In this document: positions 42,627 to 50,164 of the stretch, piece by piece
Numbering within the stretch: position 1 is the stretch's first letter
How the letters are laid out: the number at the start of each line of letters is the position of its first letter
Assembly (NCBI GenBank): GCA_937898625.1
Contig: CALEJF010000005.1
Location: 1-62,997 of the forward strand
DNA from: an uncultured Clostridia bacterium
GTDB lineage: Bacteria > Bacillota > Clostridia > Oscillospirales > Acutalibacteraceae
Reading direction: 5' to 3'
DNA length: 62,997 bases
The notes under the pieces: generated by a model
What the model was told of the DNA's origin: nothing
Databases searched by the model: none
What the model saw: the letters and a program-made list of their open reading frames with translations, nothing else
Made by a program: the position numbers and the translations under genes

Positions 42627-44117
42627 TTATTTTGCTGAAGGTTTAACTGCAACATTTGCAAATACCTTATCGAAGCACTGAAGTGCCTGGTCAATCATCT
42701 TAGGTGTGTATGCAGCTGATGTGTAGAGACGGCTACCAGCAAGAGTAACAAGTCCTTCTGCCATATAAGCAGCGCCCATGTACTGCATTTCTTTCTTTCT
42801 TTCACTTGTAGCTGAAAGAACACCTGGGATTTTCCAAGGTTTGCACCAGTCAATTGAGTAGTGCATTGTACCAACTGTTTCAAGGTGGCAAACAGAACCT
42901 TCGTTCCAGCAAACGAATGGAAGACCATGCTTATTAACAAGTTCCTGGAGACCCTGAGTAAGTCTGTCACCCATTTCGCCGGCTTTCTGGCATGCGTTCT
43001 GCTTGTCGATTTCTTCAAGAGTGAAGTAACCAGCACAGCAAGAAAGTGGGTTAGCTGTCATTGTACCGCCTGTGAATGCCTTCTTAACTTTCATACCTGA
43101 ATCGTCAAGACCTGCACCGAGGTGTTTCATGTACTGCTTCTTACCACCAACACCGCCTGCACCTGGATAACCACCAGCGATAACTTTACCGAAGATTGTA
43201 AGGTCAGGAGATACGCCGAAGAAGCCCTGAGCACCAGCCATACCGATACGGAAACCTGTAACAACTTCATCGAATACAAGGAGTGCACCGTATTTACGGC
43301 AAAGTCTTTCAACGCCCTTGTTGAAGTCATAATCAAGTGGAGTTGTACCACTTTCAGGACCGATTGGTTCAATGAATACAGCAGCTGTGCCGCCGTTAAA
43401 CTGGTTGAGCCAGAGTTTTCTTTCAAGGTCTTCAAGGTCACCTGGGAAGAATTCCTGAGTATGTTTGAAGAGGTAAAGCGGAACACCGCTTGCCTGTGTG
43501 AATTTAGAACCGGGAACACGGATACCATAACCGAGCTGGTCTGACCAACCGTGGTAAGCACCACCCATTTTAAGGATGTTCTTCTTACCTGTTGCAAGAC
43601 GAGCAACACGAACAGCTGTCATACAAGCTTCTGTACCTGAACCCTGCATACGGAACATATCAACTGATTCAACTGAGTCAGAGATTTTCTTTGCAAGTTT
43701 GTATTCAAATTCGTGGAAAAGACCTGTTGAAGGACCACAAGTGTTAAGAAGGTCGATAACCTGGTCACGAACTACCTTAGGGTTTGAGCCAAGAACTGTT
43801 GGACCACCAGCCTGAAGGAAGTCAAAGTATTTGTTTCCGTCAACGTCGTAAAGGTAAGCACCTTCAGCCTTTGTGAAAACAAGTGGGAATGGATAGTTGA
43901 AAGCAAGGTTATGCTGAACACCACCGGGGATGATAGTTTTTGCCTCAGCAATCATTTCCTTTGATTTAGCACATTTCTTGTCATAATACTCTTCTTCATA
44001 AGTCTTGAGAACATCAGGTTTGATTGAGTAAATCGGTTTGCTGATAAGCTCGTCAAGCTGTTTGTTAATCTGAGCAGCATCATGGTAATGTGCGATTGCG
44101 AATCTTGTGTCTGCCAT
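42627..44117 (-). CDS. Class III pyridoxal-phosphate aminotransferase (glutamate-1-semialdehyde aminomutase-like)
   Basis: A 496-residue PLP enzyme. Recognisable are IPGGVQHNLAFNYPFPLVF, YLYDVDGNKYFDFLQAGG, the cofactor-binding QGSGTEACMTAVR, VFDEVVTGFR and the PLP lysine in TIFGKVIAGGYPG. It resembles HemL but has an extra 60-residue N-terminus and no haem genes nearby, so a different amino ketone/aldehyde substrate is likely. RBS GGAGGAG. It is the first gene of a two-gene unit with the tandem aldolase, and an iron alcohol dehydrogenase lies upstream as a separate unit. Codon use suggests good expression. Confidence 0.86.
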   Translation of the reverse strand: MADTRFAIAHYHDAAQINKQLDELISKPIYSIKPDVLKTYEEEYYDKKCAKSKEMIAEAKTIIPGGVQHNLAFNYPFPLVFTKAEGAYLYDVDGNKYFDFLQAGGPTVLGSNPKVVRDQVIDLLNTCGPSTGLFHEFEYKLAKKISDSVESVDMFRMQGSGTEACMTAVRVARLATGKKNILKMGGAYHGWSDQLGYGIRVPGSKFTQASGVPLYLFKHTQEFFPGDLEDLERKLWLNQFNGGTAAVFIEPIGPESGTTPLDYDFNKGVERLCRKYGALLVFDEVVTGFRIGMAGAQGFFGVSPDLTIFGKVIAGGYPGAGGVGGKKQYMKHLGAGLDDSGMKVKKAFTGGTMTANPLSCCAGYFTLEEIDKQNACQKAGEMGDRLTQGLQELVNKHGLPFVCWNEGSVCHLETVGTMHYSIDWCKPWKIPGVLSATSERKKEMQYMGAAYMAEGLVTLAGSRLYTSAAYTPKMIDQALQCFDKVFANVAVKPSAK

Positions 44118-44159
44118 AATTTTTCTCCTCCATTATTCAGAAGTAATTTTTATCTGCTA

Positions 44160-44182
44160 CTGGAACAGATAATAGTTCATAT
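44160..44182. promoter_or_regulatory. Inverted repeat in the aminotransferase leader
   Basis: TTATCTG and CAGATAA are inverted around the first transcribed bases of the aminotransferase unit (plus-strand ends near 44152-44174). It may be an operator or a small 5' hairpin. Confidence 0.4.
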
Positions 44183-44185
44183 ACA

Positions 44186-44213
44186 ATTATAACACCATTT
44201 TTGTCTCTGTCAA
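44186..44213 (-). promoter_or_regulatory. Promoter of the aminotransferase-aldolase operon
   Basis: Minus strand TTGACA (44213-44208), 16-base spacer, TATAAT (44191-44186). The rest of the gap to 44320 is AT-rich with short TAGTT/AACTA inverted repeats and no gene. Confidence 0.8.
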
Positions 44214-44320
44214 CAATTTTTGGAAAAATACTTTTTGTTGAATAGTTAAAAAACATCTATTAGATTAAATTTATCTAAAATATAGTTAGAAAACAACTAA
44301 AACATTGTTTTTCAAAAAGG

Positions 44321-44368
44321 AAAATCGCCATTTCTTTGGTTATAACAACCAACACAAATGACGATTTT
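44321..44368 (-). terminator. Terminator after the iron alcohol dehydrogenase gene
   Basis: AAAATCGTCATTT pairs with AAATGGCGATTTT over 13 bases (44368-44356 with 44333-44321). TTGGTTG/AACCAA-type inner pairing and a T-rich tail on the minus strand follow. Confidence 0.8.
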
Positions 44369-44416
44369 ATATGAAATACAGAGAATTTTAGTTTTTAAAA
44401 GTAATTTAGACAAAAA

Positions 44417-45526
44417 TCATCTAAAAAGACTTTTTACAAGTTTTCCTGCATCTTTATTATTGAATTCAGTAGGGGAGTTTTTAAAGTTTTTAAGAGTTTC
44501 CCAACGGTTTATATATTCATTTATTCTGTTTTCAGGAATGGATAAATGTAAATCGCATAATTCAAAAATGAGCTTTTCAACGGAACTTTTATCACCATTC
44601 ATAGCATCTAAAAGTTGCCTAAAAAGAGTCGGATTTGCCTTTTCGCATTCATTTAAATACTGTGGAATGAAAACAGCACACGCAATTCCGTGGGGGACAC
44701 CGTAATCTTCCGTAAGAGCATAACCCATACCGTGAGGGAATCCTGTACCACCCTTGTTAAGGGCAAAACCTGCGTAAAGAGAAGCAAAATAAAGAGTATC
44801 CCTTTCTTCCTGCGTAGGCAATTCCTTTGTTTCGTTCAGTTTCACAAGAATTGGATAAATCATTTTAACTGAAATGAGAGCGTATTGTGTTGTGAGAAAA
44901 TCAGCCCGTTTTGTAAACATTGACTCAATTGCGTGAGCAAGAGCATCAAGTGCAGTTGAAACAGTTGTGCGATATGGAACAGAATATGTGTATTTGGCAT
45001 CTGCAAGAGCAACTTTTGCATAGTAATTCTTACCACTTACACTCTGTTTGCGACCATCCTTGCGGGTGAGAACAGATACACCGGAAACTTCACTACCCGT
45101 GCCGGATGTTGTGCCGATTACAATAAGTGGCAGGGGCTTATTTTCAACTTTATCCGTGTAGATACCGTCGTCAATGATTTGTGGGTTAGTAGCATAAACA
45201 CAAACAGCTTTTGATGCATCGAGAGGCGAGCCACCCCCAATACCGATAACAAAATCGGCGGAAAAATCTCTCGCAACCTGACCTCCTTCACAACAAATGG
45301 TGGTCAATGGATTTTCTGTGATTTTATCAAAAATAGCATATTTAATGTTGAGTTCATCAAGTATTGCAACAACATCATCCAATGCACCCGATTTTTTTGC
45401 TGAAGAAGCCCCTGCCACAATAAGACATCTCTTTCCAAATTGTGAAAATACATTTTTGTTATTTTGTAAAACATTATCGCCACCAATAATATTTACAGGC
45501 ATATAAAAACTGAAATCGTAGGTCAT
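44417..45526 (-). CDS. Iron-containing alcohol dehydrogenase
   Basis: A 369-residue group III dehydrogenase. NAD(P)-binding IGIGGGSPLDASKAV and TTSGTGSEVS lie in the N-terminal half. The iron ligands are Asp in ALADAKY and His in ALAHAIES, GFPHGMGYAL and YGVPHGIACAV. It would interconvert an aldehyde or ketone and an alcohol. Family members include lactaldehyde, 1,3-propanediol and butanol dehydrogenases; the substrate here is open. RBS AAAGGAAAG. It has its own terminator, so its link with the downstream aminotransferase/aldolase pair is by position only. Confidence 0.92.
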   Translation of the reverse strand: MTYDFSFYMPVNIIGGDNVLQNNKNVFSQFGKRCLIVAGASSAKKSGALDDVVAILDELNIKYAIFDKITENPLTTICCEGGQVARDFSADFVIGIGGGSPLDASKAVCVYATNPQIIDDGIYTDKVENKPLPLIVIGTTSGTGSEVSGVSVLTRKDGRKQSVSGKNYYAKVALADAKYTYSVPYRTTVSTALDALAHAIESMFTKRADFLTTQYALISVKMIYPILVKLNETKELPTQEERDTLYFASLYAGFALNKGGTGFPHGMGYALTEDYGVPHGIACAVFIPQYLNECEKANPTLFRQLLDAMNGDKSSVEKLIFELCDLHLSIPENRINEYINRWETLKNFKNSPTEFNNKDAGKLVKSLFR

Positions 45527-45611
45527 AATATCTTTCCTTTTTGTATGTATGTAGTTTTATTTTATCATTATAAAGCAAAAAATCAATAATTTGTTTCAAA
45601 AAAAAACATAT

Positions 45612-45830
45612 AAATTGGAGTTTGTCGGGATAAACACTTCGTAGGGGTCGGCGGTCTTACCTGCCGGTTCGGTCGGTGCTTCTGCTTCGCAGAGGTGTCC
45701 ACCGGACACCCACACCCTCGACGACCCGAACCAAATAAACAGATATACCAACGGCGGGTCGTCGAGGACGCCGACCCCTACGAATTTTGATGATTATAAT
45801 AAACAAAAGATTTAGATAAATTCCAATTTA
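45612..45830. repeat. Mosaic repeat C with a perfect 16-bp terminal inverted repeat core
   Basis: The outer ends are AAATTGGAGTTTGTCG (45612-45627) and the diverged GATAAATTCCAATTTA (45815-45830). The core 45638-45784 is bounded by TTCGTAGGGGTCGGCG and its exact reverse complement (45769-45784). Within it CCTCGACGACCCG and CGGGTCGTCGAGG form a second 13-bp inverted repeat, and CTTCTGCTTCGCAGAGG a hairpin. Its GC content is far above its surroundings. It overlaps the stop codon of the XRE gene. Confidence 0.82.
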
Positions 45831-46043
45831 TTTTTTTCGTTGAGGTGTGTCTGTCTGGCATAAAATATAGTCAATAGAAACATTGTAATAAGAGGAAAGT
45901 GTTATTAAAACCTGAGTGGGAATATCACGCAAACCATTCTCGTAATAGGAGTAGCAAACCTGTGAACAGTTTAAAATATTTGCAACATCTTTTTGTAAAA
46001 GGTCAGCATCTTCTCTTAAATCTCTTAACCTATTTTGTAACAT
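45828..46043 (-). CDS. XRE-family helix-turn-helix regulator
   Basis: A 71-residue protein that is essentially one HTH_3 domain: LRDLREDADLLQKDVANIL, CSQVCYSYYENGLRDIP and LITLSSYYNVSIDYIL. It ends TPQRKK at a stop provided at the border of repeat C, so the C-terminus could be shortened. RBS TTTGAGGTGA. It is divergent from the BspA-like gene, and the shared 114-base gap contains three similar palindromes that are probable binding sites for it. Confidence 0.88.
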   Translation of the reverse strand: MLQNRLRDLREDADLLQKDVANILNCSQVCYSYYENGLRDIPTQVLITLSSYYNVSIDYILCQTDTPQRKK

Positions 46044-46070
46044 AAAATCACCTCAAAGGTATTATGTCAC

Positions 46071-46138
46071 ATAACAAAATGCTATATTGACTTATATAAC
46101 AAATTGTTATATAATTAACTCACATAACATTTTGTTAT
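46071..46138. promoter_or_regulatory. Three related palindromic operators between the XRE and BspA-like genes
   Basis: Site 1 is ATAACAAAATGCTAT (46071-46085, imperfect). Site 2 is ATATAACAAATTGTTATAT (46094-46112), perfect around a central A. Site 3 is ATAACATTTTGTTAT (46124-46138), perfect around a TTT core. Centres are about 25 and 28 bases apart. All share ATAACA-N3-TGTTAT. Confidence 0.72.
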
Positions 46139-46157
46139 TAAAAGAAAGGAGATTTTT

Positions 46158-47711
46158 ATGAAAAAAACAAGTAAATTTATTTCAATTTTTCTGACATTAA
46201 TAATGGTAATTTCCATTATTCCAATGTCAGGCATTACTGCAAGTGCAACTACATATTCTGGCAAATGTGGTGATAACCTCACTTGGACTTTTGATGACTC
46301 AACAGGCAAACTTACCATTTCTGGCACAGGTGCGATGTATGATTATGAATCCAATAATCTTCCATGGGAAAGTTATCGTATCAATATTAAAGAAGTTGTA
46401 ATCAGCAATGGTGTAACAACAATCGGTGATAATGCATTTCATAGTTGTTACTCACTTACAAATGTAATAATTCCCGATAGTGTAAATATAATCGGTATGA
46501 GTGCTTTTAGTAGTTGCAACAGTCTTACAAGTGTAACAATACCTGACGGAGTAACAACAATCAATGAAAAGATGTTTCATTCATGTGAAAACCTGACAAA
46601 TATAACAATTCCAGACAGTGTAACAACAATCGGTAATGATGCATTTTCTCATTGTTACAACTTAACAAGCGTAATAATCCCCGATAGCGTAAGCACAATA
46701 GGTGAAAGTGCGTTTTCCAGTTGCACAAGCCTTAAAAATGTGACAATCCCCGATGGTGTGACAACAATCGGCATACGTACATTTGCTTATTGTACCAGCC
46801 TTACAAGCATAACAATTCCTAGCAGTGTAAAGAAAATTGATTCTTATGTCTTTGATAATTGTCAAAGCCTTACAAACGTAGTATTGTCTGACGGAGTGAC
46901 AACGATTGGTCACGCTGCATTTACTTGGTGTACCAGTCTTACAAGTGTAACAATCCCTAAAAGTGTAACAACAATCGATGAATCTGCATTTTTTTATTGT
47001 CCAAGTCTTGATTGCGTGACAATTCCTGAAAGTGTAACAAAAATAGGTGATAAAGCATTTAAGTATTGTGAGTCTCTTAGGGATGTTTACTATTTAGGTA
47101 CAGAAACACAGTGGAAAAAGATTTCAATTGGTACAGATAACGATGATTTAATTAACGCAACAATTCATTTTCTTGGTGAAGAAGTTCACGAGTGCTCATA
47201 CGAATCAGTCGTAACTCCACCAACATGTACAGCACAAGGTTATACAACTTATACTTGTGCTTGTGGTGACAGTTATGTTGCTAATTATGTAAGTGCAAAA
47301 GGACATAACTACACATCAGTAATTACAACTCCTGCAACACATTTAACAGAAGGTGTTAAAACATTTACATGTACTTGTGGCGATACCTACACAGAAACAA
47401 TTGCAAAGACAACAGAACATACATATAATGTGGTAGTAACTTCGCCAACTTGTGAAGATAAAGGTTACACAACGTACACCTGTGAATGTGGTGACTCTTA
47501 TGTTGCTGATTATGTAAATGCTAAAGGTCATATAGACGATGATGGTGATGGATACTGTGACGTTTGTGGGGAACTTCTTAACCTAACAGATGAATGTGAA
47601 TGTAATTGCCATAAATCAGGTATTTCAAAATTCTTCTTTGATTTTATTCTTTTCTTCCAGAAGATTTTTGGCTCAAATAAAACTTGTAGTTGCGGTGTAG
47701 CACATTATTAA
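46158..47711 (+). CDS. BspA-like leucine-rich-repeat surface protein
   Basis: A 517-residue secreted protein. Signal peptide 1-33 (ISIFLTLIMVISIIPMSG...ASAT). Residues about 75-330 contain some eleven LRR_5 (BspA) repeats of 23 residues, with the pattern LTSVTIPDGVTTIGESAFSSC varied. Residues 350-460 contain three cysteine-bearing repeats (CTAQGYTTYTCACGDSYV type). A DDDGDGYCDVCG segment precedes the C-terminal ECNCHKSG...KTCSCGVAHY motif. BspA relatives bind host matrix or other cells. RBS GAAAGGAG. It is likely controlled by the divergent XRE regulator. Confidence 0.9.
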   Translation: MKKTSKFISIFLTLIMVISIIPMSGITASATTYSGKCGDNLTWTFDDSTGKLTISGTGAMYDYESNNLPWESYRINIKEVVISNGVTTIGDNAFHSCYSLTNVIIPDSVNIIGMSAFSSCNSLTSVTIPDGVTTINEKMFHSCENLTNITIPDSVTTIGNDAFSHCYNLTSVIIPDSVSTIGESAFSSCTSLKNVTIPDGVTTIGIRTFAYCTSLTSITIPSSVKKIDSYVFDNCQSLTNVVLSDGVTTIGHAAFTWCTSLTSVTIPKSVTTIDESAFFYCPSLDCVTIPESVTKIGDKAFKYCESLRDVYYLGTETQWKKISIGTDNDDLINATIHFLGEEVHECSYESVVTPPTCTAQGYTTYTCACGDSYVANYVSAKGHNYTSVITTPATHLTEGVKTFTCTCGDTYTETIAKTTEHTYNVVVTSPTCEDKGYTTYTCECGDSYVADYVNAKGHIDDDGDGYCDVCGELLNLTDECECNCHKSGISKFFFDFILFFQKIFGSNKTCSCGVAHY

Positions 47712-47748
47712 AATTGTTGGTGTAAAAATCATCATAAATAAACAATAT

Positions 47749-47780
47749 AAAAGCTCTCTCTTATATTAGAGGGAGCTTTT
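47749..47780 (+). terminator. Terminator after the BspA-like gene
   Basis: AAAAGCTCTCTCT (47749-47761) pairs with AGAGGGAGCTTTT (47768-47780; one wobble). Confidence 0.88.
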
Positions 47781-47823
47781 CCTGTGTGGGGAAGTAATAT
47801 AACCTATTAATATAAAACAATTA

Positions 47824-47988
47824 GACAAATTGGAGTTTGTATGTTTCTTTACCCCCCTCAGTCAAATGCTACGCATTTACCAGCTCCCCCTCAAGGGTGG
47901 AGCCCAAAATAGCCTTCCCCCTACGAGGGGAAGGTGTCACCGCAGGTGACGGAAGGGGGGATAAAAAGAATTCGACAAATTCAAATTT
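47824..47988. repeat. Mosaic palindromic repeat D
   Basis: The ends are GACAAATTGGAGTTTGT (47824-47840) and TCGACAAATTCAAATTT (47972-47988). The core contains palindromes such as AAATGCTACGCATTT, AGCTCCCCCTCAAGGGTGGAGC, CCTTCCCCCTACGAGGGGAAGG and GTCACCGCAGGTGAC. There is no gene. It follows the BspA terminator and precedes the small-RNA terminator. Confidence 0.8.
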
Positions 47989-48003
47989 TTATGATGAAAA
48001 TAC

Positions 48004-48254
48004 GAAAAAAGATGACTGTCAATTTCTCGACAGCCATCTTTTCTTTATGAGAAAAATTATTATGAAAAACTATTTAAGCGACTTGCCTGGTGCAAGTCTA
48101 TATATTAAAAATTTCTGTGTAGCGGGAAAAATAGGGATTGGTGTTATACTTTATGAAAAAGGAAAGGGAAAATTTGTTGGGGATTGGGAAAAACCCACCA
48201 CACAGAAATTATAAACAAACGAAAGGTTAACTTTAATGCCCTTTGTTTTGTTGT
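48004..48254 (-). ncRNA. Predicted structured small RNA, about 250 nt, with C-rich loop
   Basis: Read on the minus strand. A 5' segment with a small AAAGG/CCTTT hairpin is followed by a 17-bp stem (48210-48194 with 48126-48110, two G-U pairs). The stem closes a 67-nt pyrimidine/A-rich loop that contains a single G and four UCCC motifs (plus-strand GGGA at 48134, 48166, 48180, 48186), with a fifth at the stem edge. Next comes the hairpin GACTTGC-ACCAG-GCAAGTC (48098-48080), then a terminator stem (48042-48029 with 48020-48007) with T6. No ORF or SD is present. UCCC loops in Gram-positive sRNAs commonly pair with Shine-Dalgarno sites. The family is not recognised. Confidence 0.7.
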
Positions 48255-48260
48255 GGCTAT

Positions 48261-48289
48261 ATAATAACACTAAAAAAACAAAAAGTCAA
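48261..48289 (-). promoter_or_regulatory. Promoter of the predicted small RNA
   Basis: Minus strand TTGACT (48289-48284), 17-base spacer, TATTAT (48266-48261), placing the start near 48254. The stretch 48290-48518 upstream is AT-rich and shows no gene. Confidence 0.78.
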
Positions 48290-48518
48290 GTATTTTTGCA
48301 CAATAAAAATGTTAAAGATTTGTGAATATTGCACAAATAAACTGCAAACAGAAATATTTGCAGGGTGTGTAATAATTTTTTGTTGAAAAAACACTTTTTG
48401 TATAAAATATACAAATAACAGGCTAATAAATGTAAAAATAAACCAAAACAAATTTGATAATGCCCGAAAACTGTCAAAAAGTTTGTGCAACTTTTTTAAA
48501 AATGTTTTTGAGAAAAAT

Positions 48519-48546
48519 AAAAAAATGGGGTTGAAGGCTCAACCCC
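48519..48546 (-). terminator. Terminator after the GPH transporter gene
   Basis: GGGGTTG/CAACCCC stem (48546-48540, 48533-48527) with a T7 run on the minus strand. Confidence 0.9.
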
Positions 48547-48563
48547 AAGATTAAAACTAATTT

Positions 48564-50054
48564 TTATTCAGCTTGTGCATTTTCCATTTCAGCACGCTTC
48601 TGAAGTAAAGCCTCGTGATATTCTTCCTTTGTTTTGCCTGTGAGTTTGTAGAAGAAGAAAGGAACACCGGCAAGGAACATCATAATACCGTGCATAATTG
48701 TGTAGAAGAAGAGGAGTGTAACCTTTGTATCTAGGCTCTGCACTGGATTTGGCACAAGGTCGGTTGGCTGAATGTAACCGATAATTGAGCCGTCACCATA
48801 GAGGAGGAGTGGAGCAACTGTACTTGCGATTGTACCACTGATTAATGTGCCGATACCGATAACAAACGGGAAGGATGCGTCAAGGCGTTTACCTGTTTTA
48901 AGTTCAATAGTTTCAAGAACATCTGCCTGGAACATACTTGGGAGAAGGTTTGATGCACCAAACTGCAAACCAATAAGGAACAGGAAAATGATAAACACAA
49001 CCTGTAAAATTGAGTTACCTGTTGTGAAATAAGCATATCCAACACCAAAGGCAATACAGTTAGCACACAGTGAGTAGATACCACTTGCGATATAAAGCTG
49101 TCTTGCATCAAACTTTTTAAGTAAGAAGTTAATCACAAGCATACCAACAGCTGTGCCGATACCAACAGGAAGTACAAAGAGAATTTTCTTTGAAATGTCG
49201 CCAAGCACCGCTGCCGCAATAAATGCTTCCATATATGTTGAAATACCGCGGAAACTCTTTAAAAATTCAGAAACAATAATTGTCCATGCATATTTGTTTT
49301 TAACGATATCAACAAATCCAATAAGAGGGTTTTTCTTTTCTGCTGTATAAACTGTTCTTTCACGAACAACCTTCATACCCAGCAAAATGGTAATAATGCC
49401 AACAACACCGCAAAGTGCTGCAGAAATTATGTATTGCAAGCCTTCAACACTACGGATACTTGTGCCGGTAACAGCATTGATAAGATTTTCATTGTCCTTA
49501 CTCCAGATAAGACCAACAACAAGAACAATAACAACGGGAGCAGAGTTACCAACTGCAGAAGAAATACTGCGGAATGAAAGTACCTGGTCACGCTCTTTAA
49601 GGTTAGGTGTCATAACATTGGCAACCATATTGATAGAGTTACCGAATGTGCCAAGAACACTCCAAAGAACGGCAAGTGTAATAATATAGATGAAAAGAAC
49701 CGTGCCTGAAAGTCCGGGAGGTGCCCAGAAAGAAAGCATCATAACAATTGCCATAGGTACTGCAACCAACAATGCAATTGGTCTGAATTTTCCACCCTTG
49801 CCCATTTTTCTACCGTCAATATACATAACGATAAAGAAGTTCAGTACAAATGGAATAATACCTGTCAATAAGTTGAAAAGAGAAGTCTGTTCTTCAGGTA
49901 AACGAAGAACATTAACAAGGTATGCGTTACGGTTACCACCGACCATACCTGTCATTGTTGTATAAAAGAATACACCCATTAAATAAAGGACAAATTCGCT
50001 TTTACCAACATGCTTTTGCTCGTTTTGAGTCTGAATAGCCTTTGCGTTGCCCAT
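48564..50054 (-). CDS. GPH/MFS-type sugar transporter
   Basis: A 496-residue twelve-helix transporter. MYIDGRKMGKGGKFRPIAL in loop 2-3 and NVMTPNLKERDQVLSFRSISSAVGN in loop 4-5 (residues about 145-169) place it in or near the glycoside-pentoside-hexuronide group, though it is more divergent than the transporter at 20.7 kb. The substrate is unknown, and there is no linked hydrolase. RBS AAGGAAGGG and an extended TGATATAAT -10 at 50092-50085. It is monocistronic with its own terminator. Confidence 0.82.
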   Translation of the reverse strand: MGNAKAIQTQNEQKHVGKSEFVLYLMGVFFYTTMTGMVGGNRNAYLVNVLRLPEEQTSLFNLLTGIIPFVLNFFIVMYIDGRKMGKGGKFRPIALLVAVPMAIVMMLSFWAPPGLSGTVLFIYIITLAVLWSVLGTFGNSINMVANVMTPNLKERDQVLSFRSISSAVGNSAPVVIVLVVGLIWSKDNENLINAVTGTSIRSVEGLQYIISAALCGVVGIITILLGMKVVRERTVYTAEKKNPLIGFVDIVKNKYAWTIIVSEFLKSFRGISTYMEAFIAAAVLGDISKKILFVLPVGIGTAVGMLVINFLLKKFDARQLYIASGIYSLCANCIAFGVGYAYFTTGNSILQVVFIIFLFLIGLQFGASNLLPSMFQADVLETIELKTGKRLDASFPFVIGIGTLISGTIASTVAPLLLYGDGSIIGYIQPTDLVPNPVQSLDTKVTLLFFYTIMHGIMMFLAGVPFFFYKLTGKTKEEYHEALLQKRAEMENAQAE

Positions 50055-50109
50055 AGAACCCTTCCTTTACTATAAATTCAAGTCATTATATCATATTTAA
50101 TGCAAATAA

Positions 50110-50145
50110 AAAAGACTGCTAATTTCACGAAAAAATCAACAGTCT
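50110..50145 (-). terminator. Terminator of the tmk-to-trmB operon
   Basis: AGACTG...CAGTCT stem on the minus strand (50145-50140 with 50118-50113) followed by a T-rich run, just after trmB. Confidence 0.8.
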
Positions 50146-50164
50146 GTTGTATATATTTACTATT

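Noticed and set aside
43122..43609. 140- and 160-codon frames overlapping the aminotransferase
   Set aside because: Both are alternate-frame shadows of a gene with intact PLP motifs.
42627..44117. hemL (glutamate-1-semialdehyde aminomutase) assignment
   Set aside because: It has an N-terminal extension, lacks haem-gene context and is paired with an aldolase, so a specific HemL name is not supported.
47837..48214. 125-codon plus-strand open frame
   Set aside because: It runs through repeat D and antisense to the predicted small RNA, has no ribosome site and a composition unlike the true genes.
48004..48254. 6S RNA as the identity of the small RNA
   Set aside because: A closing stem is present, but there is no terminal stem beyond the loop: the 67-nt loop has a single G and cannot form the long promoter-like duplex of 6S RNA. 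Kept as unknown.
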